From positions 165,522,575-165,586,574 of the forward strand of contig NC_134455.1 of the NCBI RefSeq assembly GCF_047948215.1: a stretch of 64,000 nucleotides of DNA, written 5' to 3'. Both the position numbers and the translations under genes were made by a program. Under the pieces are notes generated by a model. The model had not been told where the DNA came from. It worked only from the letters and a program-made list of their open reading frames with translations, and searched no databases. Positions 12,901 to 27,242 of this stretch are shown here, one piece after another (positions within the stretch are counted from its first letter, which is position 1; each line of letters opens with the position of its first letter). Source of the stretch: Lycorma delicatula (Eukaryota > Arthropoda > Insecta > Hemiptera > Fulgoridae).

Positions 12901-14175
12901 AAAAAAAATCAAATAAATAAAATTAACTTTTAATTCTCAATTATAATAAATTTGCCTCTCAATTATAATAAAAATAACAATACTTCTTACATAAGTTCAT
13001 ATATTAACACAATTTTATAACATGAAAAAGACATATTTTACAATAAATTAACTTTTAGAAATACAAAATAGATGTATCTATAACGGCATTTACTGATCTT
13101 TAATAAAGAATGCTAATAAAGATTATTTATTTATTCATGATGTAATTATAGGCTGATGCCCAATTACATTTCTGAAATTCTACCTTTTTCAATGAGGCTG
13201 AAGTTTTTAGTGTGTATAAAAAAAATGTCAAGATAACTTCAATTCAAATTCAGAACCAACTATGTGAAAAATACACTACCAGTTTGACACATAAATTTGC
13301 AATATATGGTATTGTAAAGATTGCAGGAATCAATTATTTTAAATAAAAAATTAAAGAATCATGTTAATTTTTACAACTTTTTTAAAAATCATTAAGAAAA
13401 AATTTTACTTCAAAACACTGAAGAAGTAAATATACTCCATAGTAAAAGATATATTTTTTATTGTAACAGAATAAAAAAAAAGTTAAAATGATTTACAAAC
13501 TTATAAACAAACAATTTTTCAATTAATTTACTTTTATCATTAAATTGAAAGTGAAAAGCTGTATGTGATTAATTATAAAAATATTTTAATATATCAAAAG
13601 AGATAACTTCATGATTTAAAATATTATGAAACATATTTACTATATGAACCAAGTATTATCTTTGAAACAAAATAAATAGAATACTCAAGCAGAGTACTTT
13701 TGAAACAAAAAGGAAAATGGTGTTGCTTTATATTATTTATTTTTAATAAGATATGCTTTATTAGAGCGCTATAAATTGACTATTCTAAATTAAAAAAAAA
13801 ATATTAACTCTTTTCAATGTTATATATTAACCGAGCATATACTGTACAAGTGTACATAATATATAACACACTGACTCACAGCACCATATGAATATTAGAA
13901 AGAAAGAAAATGAAAGAAAAATAATTTCTCCAAAATTGAATATTTTGAATCGTATAATATAAAGGAAATACAAGAACAAATTCCTTTAATTAAAAAAAAA
14001 ACTTTATATATCGGTAACAAATTATTATAGCTCATGATAGCATGGACACAATATACACGAATAACATAACAAAAACAACATTAAATAATTTACACAACAA
14101 ACTGCAGAATATACTACATTGTAGAATGGTAATTATTGTACTAATACATCTATTATTGATACAGTAGATGTTATA
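9971..14175. other. Intergenic region downstream of the RhoGAP gene
   Basis: Mostly very A+T-rich. Around 10,960-11,330 the minus strand is less A+T-rich and has short frame-shifted stretches that could be a coding relic, but no family was recognised. From about 12,000 to 14,175 there is only low-complexity A/T sequence. Part of it may be a long 3' UTR of the gene ending at 14,281. Confidence 0.45.
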
Positions 14176-14181
14176 TTTATT
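14176..14181 (-). terminator. Candidate poly(A) signal of the RhoGAP gene
   Basis: AATAAA on the minus strand, 100 bp downstream of the stop codon. A/T-rich sequence makes chance copies common, so this is only the nearest candidate. Confidence 0.35.
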
Positions 14182-14280
14182 ACCATATTTTTACATATAT
14201 TTTACTGTACAGATTTATATTTACAAAACAAATTTGAGCATAAATGGTAAAGCACAGCATAAAAAACCTAACTACAATAT

Positions 14281-15501
14281 TTAAACATACGACTCTTCGT
14301 CCATAAAAGTCCTTGTCACAATATAACGTTGTGATTGGCTACAGTCTCCTAGATAGTAAGAGGTGATAGGAGCCCTCCGACTCTGAAGGTTTGCTGGTGG
14401 TGGAGGTCTGTATGGTGGTGGAGGAGGAAGAGATCGTGACCTGTGCGCTGCTCTTTCTTCTTTACGTTTCAGTCGACCTCTTACGAAGCAACCATCAACA
14501 TGAACTGGAGGAAGATGTCTCAGCTTTGGAGTTACTTCATTTCCTCGAGAATTAGATCTTGAAACATGAGGAGTACAGTCATCATCAGACAAAGTACTAG
14601 AATCATCACATTCAGAGTTTTTTACTTCCTCTACATCTTCTTTGACAGCATAATAATAGTCTCCGGCACCAAATCTAAGAACGCATTTATCACTACTTTT
14701 TGGAGAGCTATTATAGTTACGTTCTGACACCCACTGTGAATTATAATCATCATTCAGATGTTGTGATTGACTGTGGTTGAAGTTTTCAACAGATCTCTGA
14801 GTAGTAGGAAATGATGGTTCTGACTTTCTCGATCTAAAACCTGATTCTGAAGATCTTATACTGTTGCACATCTGTTCTGAAATCCTCTGTGAAACAAAAC
14901 CCTGCTCAAGAGATTTCTGAGAGTTATAATTTAAATCTGCTGTACTTAATGATAAATTTCTAATGTAATTTACCCCGTAAATATGTGATGGATTCTCTTT
15001 AAAAGGCGTAGATGAATCTACCACCTCACAATGAACAGCAGTCACTTTACGAAGAGGAGGATGTCTTCCAAATTTTTCTTCAGGAAAATTTACAGCTGGT
15101 TTTATAACTAATTCACTTTTGAAATTTTCAACACGTTCCGAATTAACTATCACATCACCACCACACTTGTCATTTTGTTTTAACTGATCTGTTGACACTA
15201 AAGATTTTCTAGGAGTTGATGTAATATCGCTTTTGTTTTTCTGACAATCAATAACCTTATTTAAAGAGTCAGGTTTATTTCTTCTTGGAGGTGTTGGTGG
15301 TGGAGGTGTATCAAGAAGAGATTCTTCAGAAGCACTTCGCCGCACTGGTTCTTCTTGTTTATTGGCCGATGGAGGGGCAGAACTAAGTCTACGTGATCGC
15401 TGTCTAAACCACGCTTGTCTTTGAAAATTTGGGTTTAAACGCTCCTCCCAGCCACCATACACTCTTACATATTCACCAGGCACAGAAAGAGAAGGTGTCA
15501 C
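14281..15501 (-). CDS. ARHGAP20: RhoGAP gene, last coding exon: Ser/Pro-rich tail
   Basis: The acceptor TTATTACAG precedes a GTG codon in phase 0; 406 codons follow, then TAA at 14283-14281. The peptide is low in hydrophobic residues and rich in Ser, Pro, Arg and acidic residues, as expected for a disordered regulatory tail. Two proline clusters, TPPPPTPPRR (about residues 65-74 of this exon) and LPPPPPYRPPPP (about 360-371), are candidate SH3 or WW ligands. Basic and Ser/Arg patches (RQRSRRLSS near residue 33) are candidate phosphorylation sites. The last six residues, DEESYV, fit a class I PDZ ligand (S/T-x-V at the C-terminus). This is the largest exon of the gene. The boundaries are well supported; the interaction roles are inferred from motifs. 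Confidence 0.9.
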   Translation of the reverse strand: MTPSLSVPGEYVRVYGGWEERLNPNFQRQAWFRQRSRRLSSAPPSANKQEEPVRRSASEESLLDTPPPPTPPRRNKPDSLNKVIDCQKNKSDITSTPRKSLVSTDQLKQNDKCGGDVIVNSERVENFKSELVIKPAVNFPEEKFGRHPPLRKVTAVHCEVVDSSTPFKENPSHIYGVNYIRNLSLSTADLNYNSQKSLEQGFVSQRISEQMCNSIRSSESGFRSRKSEPSFPTTQRSVENFNHSQSQHLNDDYNSQWVSERNYNSSPKSSDKCVLRFGAGDYYYAVKEDVEEVKNSECDDSSTLSDDDCTPHVSRSNSRGNEVTPKLRHLPPVHVDGCFVRGRLKRKEERAAHRSRSLPPPPPYRPPPPANLQSRRAPITSYYLGDCSQSQRYIVTRTFMDEESYV

Positions 15502-18500
15502 CTGTAATAAAAAAATATATATATAAATATTCTATAAAATAGTCTTTCTATAAATATAAATTGAAAATAATAATCTAATATTGCAGCATAATATAATTGC
15601 CTAGATTCCGCTGTCACACTTTCCCATAACTCCTATACCTAGTTTTAAACACTTCAAATCTAAAATATTGTTCAAACTGTCATTGTGTTCATAGTTTAAA
15701 GTCAATTTAAAAATTATTTCAATTTATAAAAACGTATTCGAGACTCCAAATAATATAAAGCTTAAAAGTCATGGTGAAAAGATAGTTGATCAGATGACCA
15801 ATGTGTGTAAATTTAGGCTACAGGTTGAAACTGAATACTCTACAAAAGTTAAAAACTAAAAACACATTGTGTTCAGAGTTTATTTTTAAAATAAGTAAAA
15901 TACTTGCTTTGCTCGTTGCAGTGTTATTCTGAACTTACATTGTGACCTTATAAAATAGTAACATTCACATGGGAGAACAGTTTTGAAAAAATTATGTATG
16001 ATTAAAGTCCATTAAAATGAATAAAACTAAAGTGATAATCTCTTAAACAAAAATATAGTAAAATTATATTTAGGGTTCCTAGGTGTTAGAAACCCTTCTC
16101 CCAGGATTCTAGAGTGCAGTGCCAGATTCTTATACTTAATTTTAAACACTTCTAATCTAAAACAATTTTCATGAATGATTATACTTATATTTGTACTTTC
16201 CTACACAATAAAGATTTTAATATTACTATTACCTTTTACTTATTGTTTAGAATCAGCTTTGAATTAATTTTTCTTATCTATATGGAAATGAGCTGTGAAT
16301 GGTATCATTTATAATAATTATATTATTATATTTGTTTAGCATTTTTTATATATGATTATATTTCACTTATTTTATGTACCACATTTGTTAATATTTTAAA
16401 AATTATCTCTGATGAATACCATTTACTTTCAGTTTTTAATTCTTTTAAATAGCATTCAGTTTCAACCTAAAAATTTAACAAGCACCTTCATCATTACTTT
16501 TACATAATTTGGAAACACTTTCATTCACCTTTATTAGTTGGAATGCATTTAACAGGCACTATTACTATCCGGTCTGAAAAATTTATTTTTTCTTAATTTT
16601 TTTTAGGCTAACTCCATCAAACATTTACCATACTCTTTGGACAGCAATTGTACAACAGTAACTAGGTTTTATTTGCATTATAGTTTAGTTCAGTAGTTTT
16701 GTAATTCTTTCTTTTTTTATCTCCATGTATATTTTTGACGTTTTACTTTAGAAATATTGAAACATTGGTAAAAATTTATCAAATTTAATAAACATTAAAA
16801 ATAAAAATCTGATGTAAAATATTTTAACTGGTTTTAATGAAGTTAGCATATTTTTATTTACATTTTATAAATAATAAAATTTTGGAAAGAGAAATTCTCA
16901 TTCCATTTGGAAACGTTGTGAAAAAATCTGTCACTCTGAATGTGTAAATTAAATATTTTATACTGCAAATGTTATAATTCAAAGTGTTATAGTCAATAAT
17001 ATATTTGCCCTGTCTTATACAAAACATTTTAATACTCTATCACCCTTTACATATTAATTGAAATCAATTTTGAAGGAACAGAAGTGAGATTCTGGGGGAG
17101 TATAACCCAAACACTTACAAGGTTGGCTTTGTTAAAGTTTGTGGTTTGCATTCCATAATGAGTGTTTAAAAATTCTCCAATATAAAATACCTTTGAATGA
17201 GGATCAAATGCAGGATCATAACCACTTGAACTGGTAGAGCCTGACTCCTCTTCATCTGGAGTATAAAGCTGTGAATCTGACATAGTAAGCCCTGAATCCC
17301 TTGACAAAGACATTTTGTCTTTTCTTGGAGGGGGAGAACACTCTAAGCTATCAATTGAGGAGTCATCTCTGCGTAAAGCTGCAACAAAATAATACCAAAA
17401 AGGGTTAATTTTAAAGATAAATGTATATAAAAAGAAAAAACTAATTCATAACTCAGACACAAGATCAGGATAGCTGAAAAACAGTTAGAAAGAGGGAGCA
17501 CTTACTTCCTTTACCCAAAGCTTAAAACATTCCTAACTACAGCTGGGAATTGTTTATTTCCAGAGGATAAGGTGCTTGTTACAATAAGTAACTCATCTTC
17601 ATTAATGGGTAAAATTAAAAAACATTTGGTATGGAGGTAGGCAGTACACCCCTTGAATAATTTTATTTATGAAATGAGAATTCTTACCTCAGCACTGAAC
17701 ACTCTTAAATTAACACTGTTAAACAAAGAATGAAAATCTAAAAATGAGATTTTCATTTTCTGAAGTCCTGCATCAAATAGTTTTTTCCATTTTCTGACCA
17801 AATCTTGTTAGAATATTACGTTTGCTTTGTGGGAATCTGTCTTGAAGTTGTGTCACAACCCTTTCCTTCAGAATCTTGATATACACATCACTTTTCAATT
17901 TGCCATTTACTGAAAGTAATAAACAAGGATCTTCAAACGTGAAACAGCTCCAAAACATTTTTTTCTGAAGATGTTTAACTGATTGTTGATTGCTCCAACA
18001 AGTCGTGTCTAACCAGTTCACATATAAATCTGTTCCGCTGGCTACTAATTCTCAATTTAAGTTCACAGCAGATAATTTTGTATCAAGTTACTTTTTCTCA
18101 CTAATAACAATCCTGTTTAAGAGTAGTTTTTCTTTTATGGCCACATTTGCTTGCTTTTCCTTTAATGTGAAAAGAAACTAGTTTCTTTAAATTGTTTTAA
18201 AATATTCACTGTCCCTTGTCCAAAACCACACTCAGAAGCTATTTGTCATTGTGTCATATTGGTATGGTCAGGAAGAGCACACAGAACAAAAAATAAGATT
18301 TTATAATAAAAAATGAAATAAACCTTCACATAATTTATAATGTGAAAAATCGCTAAATATCCAAAGAACAATAATTTCAACATTACACAGACAACTTAAA
18401 AAAAACGGGTGTGTGATCAAGTAGTGTAACCACAACATAGAAATAAGCAAAAAAAATCCCAGCATTTAGATTAATTTGCAAGCTAGTGTAGCACACTTAA

Positions 18501-21500
18501 CCAGTGAATAAGTACAGAGGTGAGTACTTCTGTACTTATGACAATGCAGTGTTAAATACACATTTCTACCACAATAACATTGGATTAGTGAATTCTTTAT
18601 TTTTTAATTATAATCTTTCATAGTAATATTTACTAAGCAATTCAACAGATTACAACCACGTACAATGGTTTTTTTCAGCTTCATTACTACAACAAATGCT
18701 CTTTGTTTCATTGTTTTTACTATTTTAATTGCACATGCAACTGGAAACTAAATAAGATCCAAGAATCATATTCGGTTCACACATACAAATTTATCAGGCT
18801 CTGATTTTATTACCTGTTACTGCCATTAATTGTCTAACCTAATGTCAAGCTGCTTAAATATGATACTTTTGTAATTAAATGCAAATTATATTGTAGAGAT
18901 AAATCAATAAATTTATATCACACTCACTTCAGTATTCCTGAAAGATAACTATTGGTACACAAATTAAGTATATTACATGTATTAATATTTGCTCAAATGA
19001 ACTGGTATTAGTAAATTTTACATTTATCTAAATAGTTTTACATATAGAAACTATAATGTGTAATTTTATAATTTTTTTAAATTTAAAATAATACTGCCCG
19101 ACATGCATAAATAAACATTTAATTTGGCTCTTAGCTAAAAACTTTTACACCCTTGCTATAAGTACAGGCAACTTAATAACTATGAAAATGTAACACAAAA
19201 ATTAAATAATACCACTTACAGTCAGATTCTTCAGTCCCAGAATCACGTGGATCACCCAATAAATGTGGTACATGTGTTCCAAGTAAAAATTGACAATTGG
19301 TGATGAGACTTTCAACTAATGTTGGAACAGCACGTAGATCTTCAACTGCTCCAGTAGCATCTGACCAGAGCAAACTTGGGCCAACACAAACTCCAAGGTT
19401 TGCGGCTGACATTAAGTTCTGCGAAGATCGTCGTGATATGTGATGTAAGACACACAAAAAATGAGCAAGCAGAGTATGGTTAGCTTTTGGAAGCTGCTGT
19501 AGAACTCTGTAAGAAAGAATCATGCATTAAAAACAATGCGATACTGAAATACTTTTATTTAACTTTTAACAAAGTTTAAATTTCAATTAATTATTAATTG
19601 TTAATACATATTAACATATGTACATACATATTATTTTACTGAGATTAATCTTTTAAGATTCATATTATTCCTCTGAACTGTTAAATTATATTTCAAGTCT
19701 ATTAAATAAACCACCTAGTACAGAATATTAGATAAGGCACATCTTACCTTAATGTTTATACAGATCCAATGGCCTGAGGATGTTCGCAAGTATCCATGAG
19801 GATCTCGCATCCTCATTCACAATTAAAATAATTCTGTTATTGCATAATAAAAATTTTAAAATAAAAATACTAAAAAAATTAAAATTGTGTATAAATTGAT
19901 TATATGAGTGCTACTATCTGCTGCAGTTTTTATCCAATCATCTCCCTCAAACACTGTCTGATGGTTTATAAAATCAAAATTTCAAAACTTTATAATTTAT
20001 AATAATTTAACTAAATTTTATAATTTAATCCAATTATATAAAAATGGCAACAGAGAGTAACACTCATATAAATTAATATGCAATTTTCATAATTTTAGTA
20101 TTTTTATTATGCAATAAAAGAATTACTTCAATCACGATCCTGTACGATGAGGATCCCACGAAGTACTTTCAAGTGAAAATTAAGGTAACAGATGTCCTTT
20201 TTCAATATTCTGTACTCGGTGGTTTATTTTAATAGGATATAAATACATACACATATTTGTTTTTACATTATATATCACTGTATCAAACAAATTATTTTAA
20301 CATATATTTAAACCCACAAGATACAGTTCAAATAAAAGGTAAGAACACTTACTTATTTGTATCACTTTTGGATTATCATTACTTTAGTACTTTTATTTTT
20401 AATTTTTATTATGCAATTATGGAATTATTTCAATCATGAGTGGGAATGTGGGATCCTACCAATGTACTTTCATGAAAAATTAAGGTAAGATATGTCATAT
20501 TTCAATATTTTGTACTAAGTGGTTTATTTAAAAGAATTTAAATAAATAAATATAAATATTATATTTCTTTTTTAATTAGCATAATGATTGTAACCCATCA
20601 AGTATTTTTATCACATAATTATAGAGATATACACATACAAGTGTGTTGGAAAAGTTTAATTTTCACAATTCCTTAATTCATAAAAATTAAAGAAATTGCC
20701 TGTTAACTTAACCAACTACAAATTTTCTGTTAAATCAGCAATAAGAAATTCTTTACAGACAATAATAATTAATTTTAAAATGTAGTTCTTTGATTTTTAA
20801 ATAACACCGACATTAAGATAGAAGAACTGATAAATTAATTTAATTAATAATACTTGAACTGTCTTATTAAAATAAAATTTAAATAACAAAACACCAGTGA
20901 TCATTATGATCAATAAAAACTTAAAACTTATGAATTAAAATTTACTGGGAATACAAGAATAAAATGGTTTTAATCGTAAGTACAATTTTAAAAATATTTC
21001 CAAATGATCAGGAAAAATAATACTCACCCCTTCAACAAAACTAGTCTGTTATGAATGTTAGGAGCTTCAAGAGCAGCCTTCCACTGACAGTACAAAGCAG
21101 ATGTTAACAAAGGATCAGGTAAGGACCTTAAAAAATCCTTCAGCAGTGCAGCAGTAACAAGTACAGGCACATGTTCCCAGGACACTTCATCTCCACTATC
21201 AAGCTTTTCCCGTAATTCTCTAACTAATCTTGCATTGGCAGATTTACGAAAGATTCCTTGTGTAAATGGTCCTTTTGTAAATACTTGTTGCAACATTACC
21301 TGCAAAAATAATGATAATTTTTAATTTCTAAATGTCAATTCATAAGAAAGGATCTTCATAAGAACCTACAATCCACAACTTAATGCATACATACAAACAT
21401 GTATGTCAAATACATGGTTGTATTACCTTACAACCATGTAATTGACATACATTAGAAAAAAAATATTTAACACATTTTTTGAATATAGAACACATACAAT

Positions 21501-22004
21501 TTCATTGTACTTGTCCTCCCCCCATACATCACAAGATGAAACATGATTTAACTCTTAGAAAAAGAAATTTAAAAGTGAGTACATATGTTATAAATAAATA
21601 GAAATCATCTTTCACATCTTTTAAGACCATGAATAGTTCCAAGACATTCCATCATAATTAAATCTGACTCCATTTAAACTGTGCTGAAATTTCAGTTTTT
21701 TTGAAGAAACTGAATCAGATAAAAAAAAAGAACTTCTGAAAGATTTTTTTCTAATAAAAATAATTTCTAAGTTCCAATAGAAGAAAATATTTAATCAGGA
21801 GTCATTCATTAAAAAAATTATACAAACAGAAAAACTGTACTCTGGAAACTGGACATACTGCAGTTTAACAAGAATGAAATCTTTAGATTTTTCTTTACAT
21901 AACATAATTTTTAATTAAATGACAACAGAAGTGACATTGACATAATATTTTTTAACTGACAGTTTTTATTTAAATGGTGTTTCATTTCCTAATAAAAAAA
22001 TAGA

Positions 22005-22037
<33 letters not shown>

Positions 22038-25000
22038 ATATACCAACCAATATGTACATTTAATATTTCTGACACTTAATTTCAGTTATGCAAAAACTAC
22101 TAGTATTATAAGTGTTTTATAATATATATATATATATTAATTGATAAGTATCAATAGTTCTAGTGAACTATTTATTGATGAAGTGGGCACTAACTAAAAC
22201 ACAAAACAATCTGTAAAACTGTACATATTTGGAAATAAGGTTTATCTGCATTCTCTGCAATTACATCCCTCACATCTGATGATTCAACAGTTTTAGATTT
22301 TGTGCTAGAGCAGATACTTCAAAAAAAAAAAGATTGTGAAACAAAAGTTAAAATATTAACAACTGATAACAACAATAGCAGCATTAAAAAAATATGATTC
22401 TCATTAATTAAAATTAAACCAATGGCAGGTTTAATAGAGTTTTTTTTTTTTAATAACTGCATAATGTTGACACTTAATAGTAAGACAGATGTATCAATAA
22501 AACTCAAAAATAAAAATAGCACAAAAGAGCTGAGGAAAAAACAATTCTTACCATGACAGAACGAGGGAGAGTTTCACCATCACAAACTTTTGTAAGTGGC
22601 TGACCAAAAAGACACCCAGAATTATCTTTACTAAGGCTACGACGAAACACTTGTCCAATTCTAATTCGACCACCTTTTTTACCAGATTTTTTAACTTCAC
22701 TATCATTTGATTTACAAGTACTCCTAGAATTATACACAATTTTATTAGATAAATCAATAACAATAGCGACCACACATTTAGAAGCAAAAGAGTAAATTAT
22801 AACAAAATTCTTTACCTATGAAGCCTGCAATAGTTAAGTTGATAACAGAGAAAGTCTACCCAAAAAAATAAAATTGTACAAATTTAAATATATCATAAGA
22901 CAGTAAATAAAATAATACATCAAATAACCAGTTCATATTTTATTTCTAAAGTTTAGATTCTACAATGATTTCAAAGTTCTGTAATAAATGAAATTTAAAA
23001 AGAATTTATTGAGAATAATTCAACTAATCATTAAATTAATTACAATATTAAAAGAATAGTGTTAAAAGATAAAATAAATGTTGTTGCAATAACAGACTAA
23101 ATTACTGAAAATGATTTATTCCAATAAAATATATCTGCAGTGATTAAAACCAGGTGCTGCAGATATCAGAAAAAAATTAAAAACTTCATACGACTCATAT
23201 AACAGAAAAAAAGATTTACATCTTACAAAGGTAAAATGAAAAACAAATCAAAAATTGGATTAAAAGCCTAGAAGCACAAAGTACTTTTTAGGTCCTATTT
23301 AATCAACGTGAACAAACCAAAATCATAAATTAATTAAACTTCCTCAAAACCAATAAATTGCAATGATTGCATATTATAACTTTTTTTTCTTTGGGTGAAA
23401 AACGCTTTCGCATCTGGGTAAAAATAACAAGTGCGTAGCTTCTTCCAGGATATTAAAATATTAGCAAAATATGGTTAAAACAATGATGTATACTAAGATA
23501 ATAATAGGAATAAAATTGAAAACAGTAAAAGAAACGCAACAATTAGGATAATAAATAAAAAGTAAATAACAAAACAATATAAAAATATTGACGGGTTAAA
23601 TCTTATTAAGTAAAATAATTCTTTTTAGAAGTAATAACACCTGGTCTAGTACATTGTCATTTCCTAAGACTCGCTGTATATCTTTCTGCAAATTAAATTT
23701 GTGACATACAGCCATGTAATAACATATGTAGTCCACATAGTGACATCACACTGCCACGGATTAAAGTGACGCCACTGATTAAATGCCTCGGTAGACATTT
23801 GCATCGATGATTTAATAACTCAGCAACATATATAGACCACAAGAATGTGGTGCAAAGTCAAGCAGTAGTCACATCAGATGCACAATGGTGGGCTCTCCAG
23901 TGACATCAGGTGTCTGTGAGCAGCTTTGTTATGTCCTAATCACGATCGACACAGGACCAACTTTCTCTCGGCAAATTTTCCTGCATGAAGGGTCCCACGG
24001 TAACACTGTGTCTTTTATGTCTCTGAGTTTATTATCTGCTGTAGCAGTCATCTTGCCACCTTCTTCGGTGTATGTTCAGTAGTTGTAACTCAAGTGGAGA
24101 AAGACGGTTGGCTACATGCATCTTTAGCAGCGGAATCCATAAGTTCAGTACCCAGGATTCCCACATGGTTAGTAGAAATTCACCAATGTATTGTATGATT
24201 TAATTCAGCGATTGTATTATGTATTTTGGTGACAATAGAATGTGTGGAGTACGAATCCTCTAAAGCTTGGAGAACACTTTACGAATCGCTACAGATAAGG
24301 ATGTGATGATATTTCGATGGCATACAATTCCCATTTAGGCACTTTTAATATAATGGTAAACCAGATACAAAAGCTTTGTCATTTACAACAAAAGTGCATC
24401 CTATGTCATTGTTCTGCTTCAATCCATCTGTGTATATTACTGTGGCTGGGTTTATCTCAGATAGAAAATGGTAAAATCTTTGCTGAAAGAGTTAATTTTT
24501 TATTATATTCAGCGAGATCATAACTAAAATTAATGGGATCAAGTACAAGTATAGGATATGTACAGGGATAGGTTGGGAAAATAGATGGTGGGTCAAAATG
24601 TAGAAGGTACAATAATCACCAGGTACGGTACCCATTGGTGCTGTATAACATAGATGGTTTTCATACTCTTGGAAATGAGTATTTGCAAGGACTGCTTTAA
24701 GATGGGCAGAGTAAGATGCTAGTAGCTGGTCCTACCTATCCCAAAGTGATGGCTCACTGCAATCAACAAATATGCTTGTGATAGGGCTTGATCTAAACAC
24801 ACCAGTGACAAGATGAAGAAAAGACTGGTGTAAAGCATCCAGCATCTTAAGCACAGTATGACGCACTGAAGAGTAGACAATACAACCATAATCTAATTGG
24901 GAGTGGACTAAAGAACAATAAAAACATAACATACATGACTGATTAAACCCTATGTGCTGTTGCTAAGGACTCTTAGCATATCTACAATTTTCAAACATCT

Positions 25001-27206
25001 CGCCCACATAAAACTGTCAATAATACAGTTAATTCCTCTCAAACACATAATAGCTTATCCATTCAGCAGATATTTTTTTAATTAAAACAACTTACTGAAA
25101 AAACCAGAAACTATTGGACAAAACTGGTCAATACATAATAAAAAAGTCAACACTGGTTAATCACAAATAACTAGGAATTTTTATTTTATTTCAAGATAAT
25201 ATAATACCCCCTCATAAAGACTACAAAGCTCAATTACTTTCACAAATTGTTGTAAAATCCCTTTAAAAGTTTTTTATCAATACAAAAATTATAGTTTCAT
25301 ACATTTTCACTAATAGACTATTATATTTCTTAGCAAATAAAAATAGTATAAATCTACAAACCTAAGAATGAAGTGGCATCGGGCAAGAGGATCATGGACA
25401 TTGTTGCAGTGGTCCAGATCAAATCCTTCTTCTGAACTCAGACCTTCACGTAAACAACTTAATTTTATTGCAAATGGTCGTTCATGTCCTACAAATAACA
25501 ATACAGTTAAAACACATATTTTTTTCATGCTACTTATTATATTTTATTTTAGAATACACTCAACCTCAAATATTAATAAATGATTTATAATTAAAAGGAA
25601 TACTTCTATATAAGCAGGCCATTCATTTAAGCCTTCTTCCTGGTTTCTTAGCTAAAATTGTGCAATTTTGGAAAAATACACAATGAACTTCATAAAAAAA
25701 ACCATTGGAGGACTGAAACAATCATAAAAATGGACTTTGCAGAATAAAAAGAAAAAGAAAATAAACTGTTATTCTAACAGGGTTGGATAATTCAGATTTC
25801 AAATGATGATTAATAATAAATACAAAGTGGTATGATCTATTTTGGCAATGTTATTAAAATAAGTGTAATATTTTCTTTACCTTTATTGTACATTGTTGAA
25901 TATAAGCAAAAATATTATTTTTTTAAATAATACATATATTATTTTAAAACCAAATATTCATATCTGCCAGCTACAGTTCAAATAAAAGGTAAGAACCTAC
26001 CTGTATCGCTTTCAGAGTATTACTCCATCATCAGCAAACAATTTTATAAATTATAAAATTGTGTGACAGGAGTTTTCCCTTCTTATTAAATGCCTGCTTA
26101 CTTCTTGATATTATTGTTTTAATTTCTACTGTGCAAGTCAGGTTATCAGTAGTAAAGCTCCCTAAGTACTGAAATTTCTTCACCTGCTCTAAAACTTAAT
26201 TTCCTATCTTAATCTCAATCCTCTCCCTCTAATGCTACACGTTTTGTCTTCTTTTGTTGTCCCATACCCTGTCTTTTGTAAGCTTCATTTAAGTCATCAA
26301 GCTTTATTCTTCTTTTCCCATTCAGGAAGCAATTAATTCGCTTTTCCAGATAGATACTAACAGTGTTTGTGACATGCAGCATTCCTGCCTCACACCCTTC
26401 CAATCACTATTCTTCCTGTCATTCATCTCCTACCCTCACTTTTATTCTCTGGTTATAGTACAGCTTTTTTATTAGGCACCTGTCTTTCTAGTCAACTCCT
26501 TTCTTTTCCAAAATTAGCAGTAATTTATCCCATCTAACTCTGTCAAAACACCTTTTACAGGTCGACAAATGCAACATACACTCTCCGCCTCCTTTCCAAA
26601 TATCTCTCCCTTATTACTCCAAGCAGCCCTGTAGTATCCCCTGTTCAAACACCTCTTCTAAACCCATACTGTTTTTCCTCAATACCGCCATCCAATTTAT
26701 TGTATATCCTCTTCTTTAGAACCCTTAATAGTACTTAATAGCACTGTAATAATTACAAAAAGAAGAAATTTTTAATTTTCAGTTAATTTTTTTTTTTCTT
26801 CTGGGCAAAAAATAGTTTCATGTTATTACCCAGAAAACAAAAACGTGAAATATAAAAATAAAATATAAAATCGAATAAGACAACAACAAAATTAAAACAA
26901 AATAGAAACTTAAATTAGAACTTTAAAAACAAAATTAAAACTCAACTAAAATACAAAAAACAAAGAAATTCAAAAAATTGATTATGATAATACAATGTCT
27001 AAATTGGTAGACCTGATATTAATGATTGAATATTTTGATAATACTATCCATAATCTTATCATAGTTAAGAAGTTATGTTCTTACTGTCATAGTTAACTAT
27101 GACAGTAAGTACAAACATACTGATTTTTTTAAATTCTAACTATATTTTTTAATTTCTAATTTTGTGTAATTTATAACATTTGTCTGCTGATAGAGTATAC
27201 TCTAAC

Positions 27207-27242
<36 letters not shown>

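Larger units (their letters stand above)
21300..22551 (-). other. Intron with a hairpin and a GT microsatellite
   Basis: GTAAGA donor at 22551 and CAG acceptor at 21302-21300. It holds a 25-bp-arm hairpin (21,399-21,452) and a (TG)n run at 22,005-22,031. Otherwise it is A/T-rich non-coding sequence. Confidence 0.65.
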
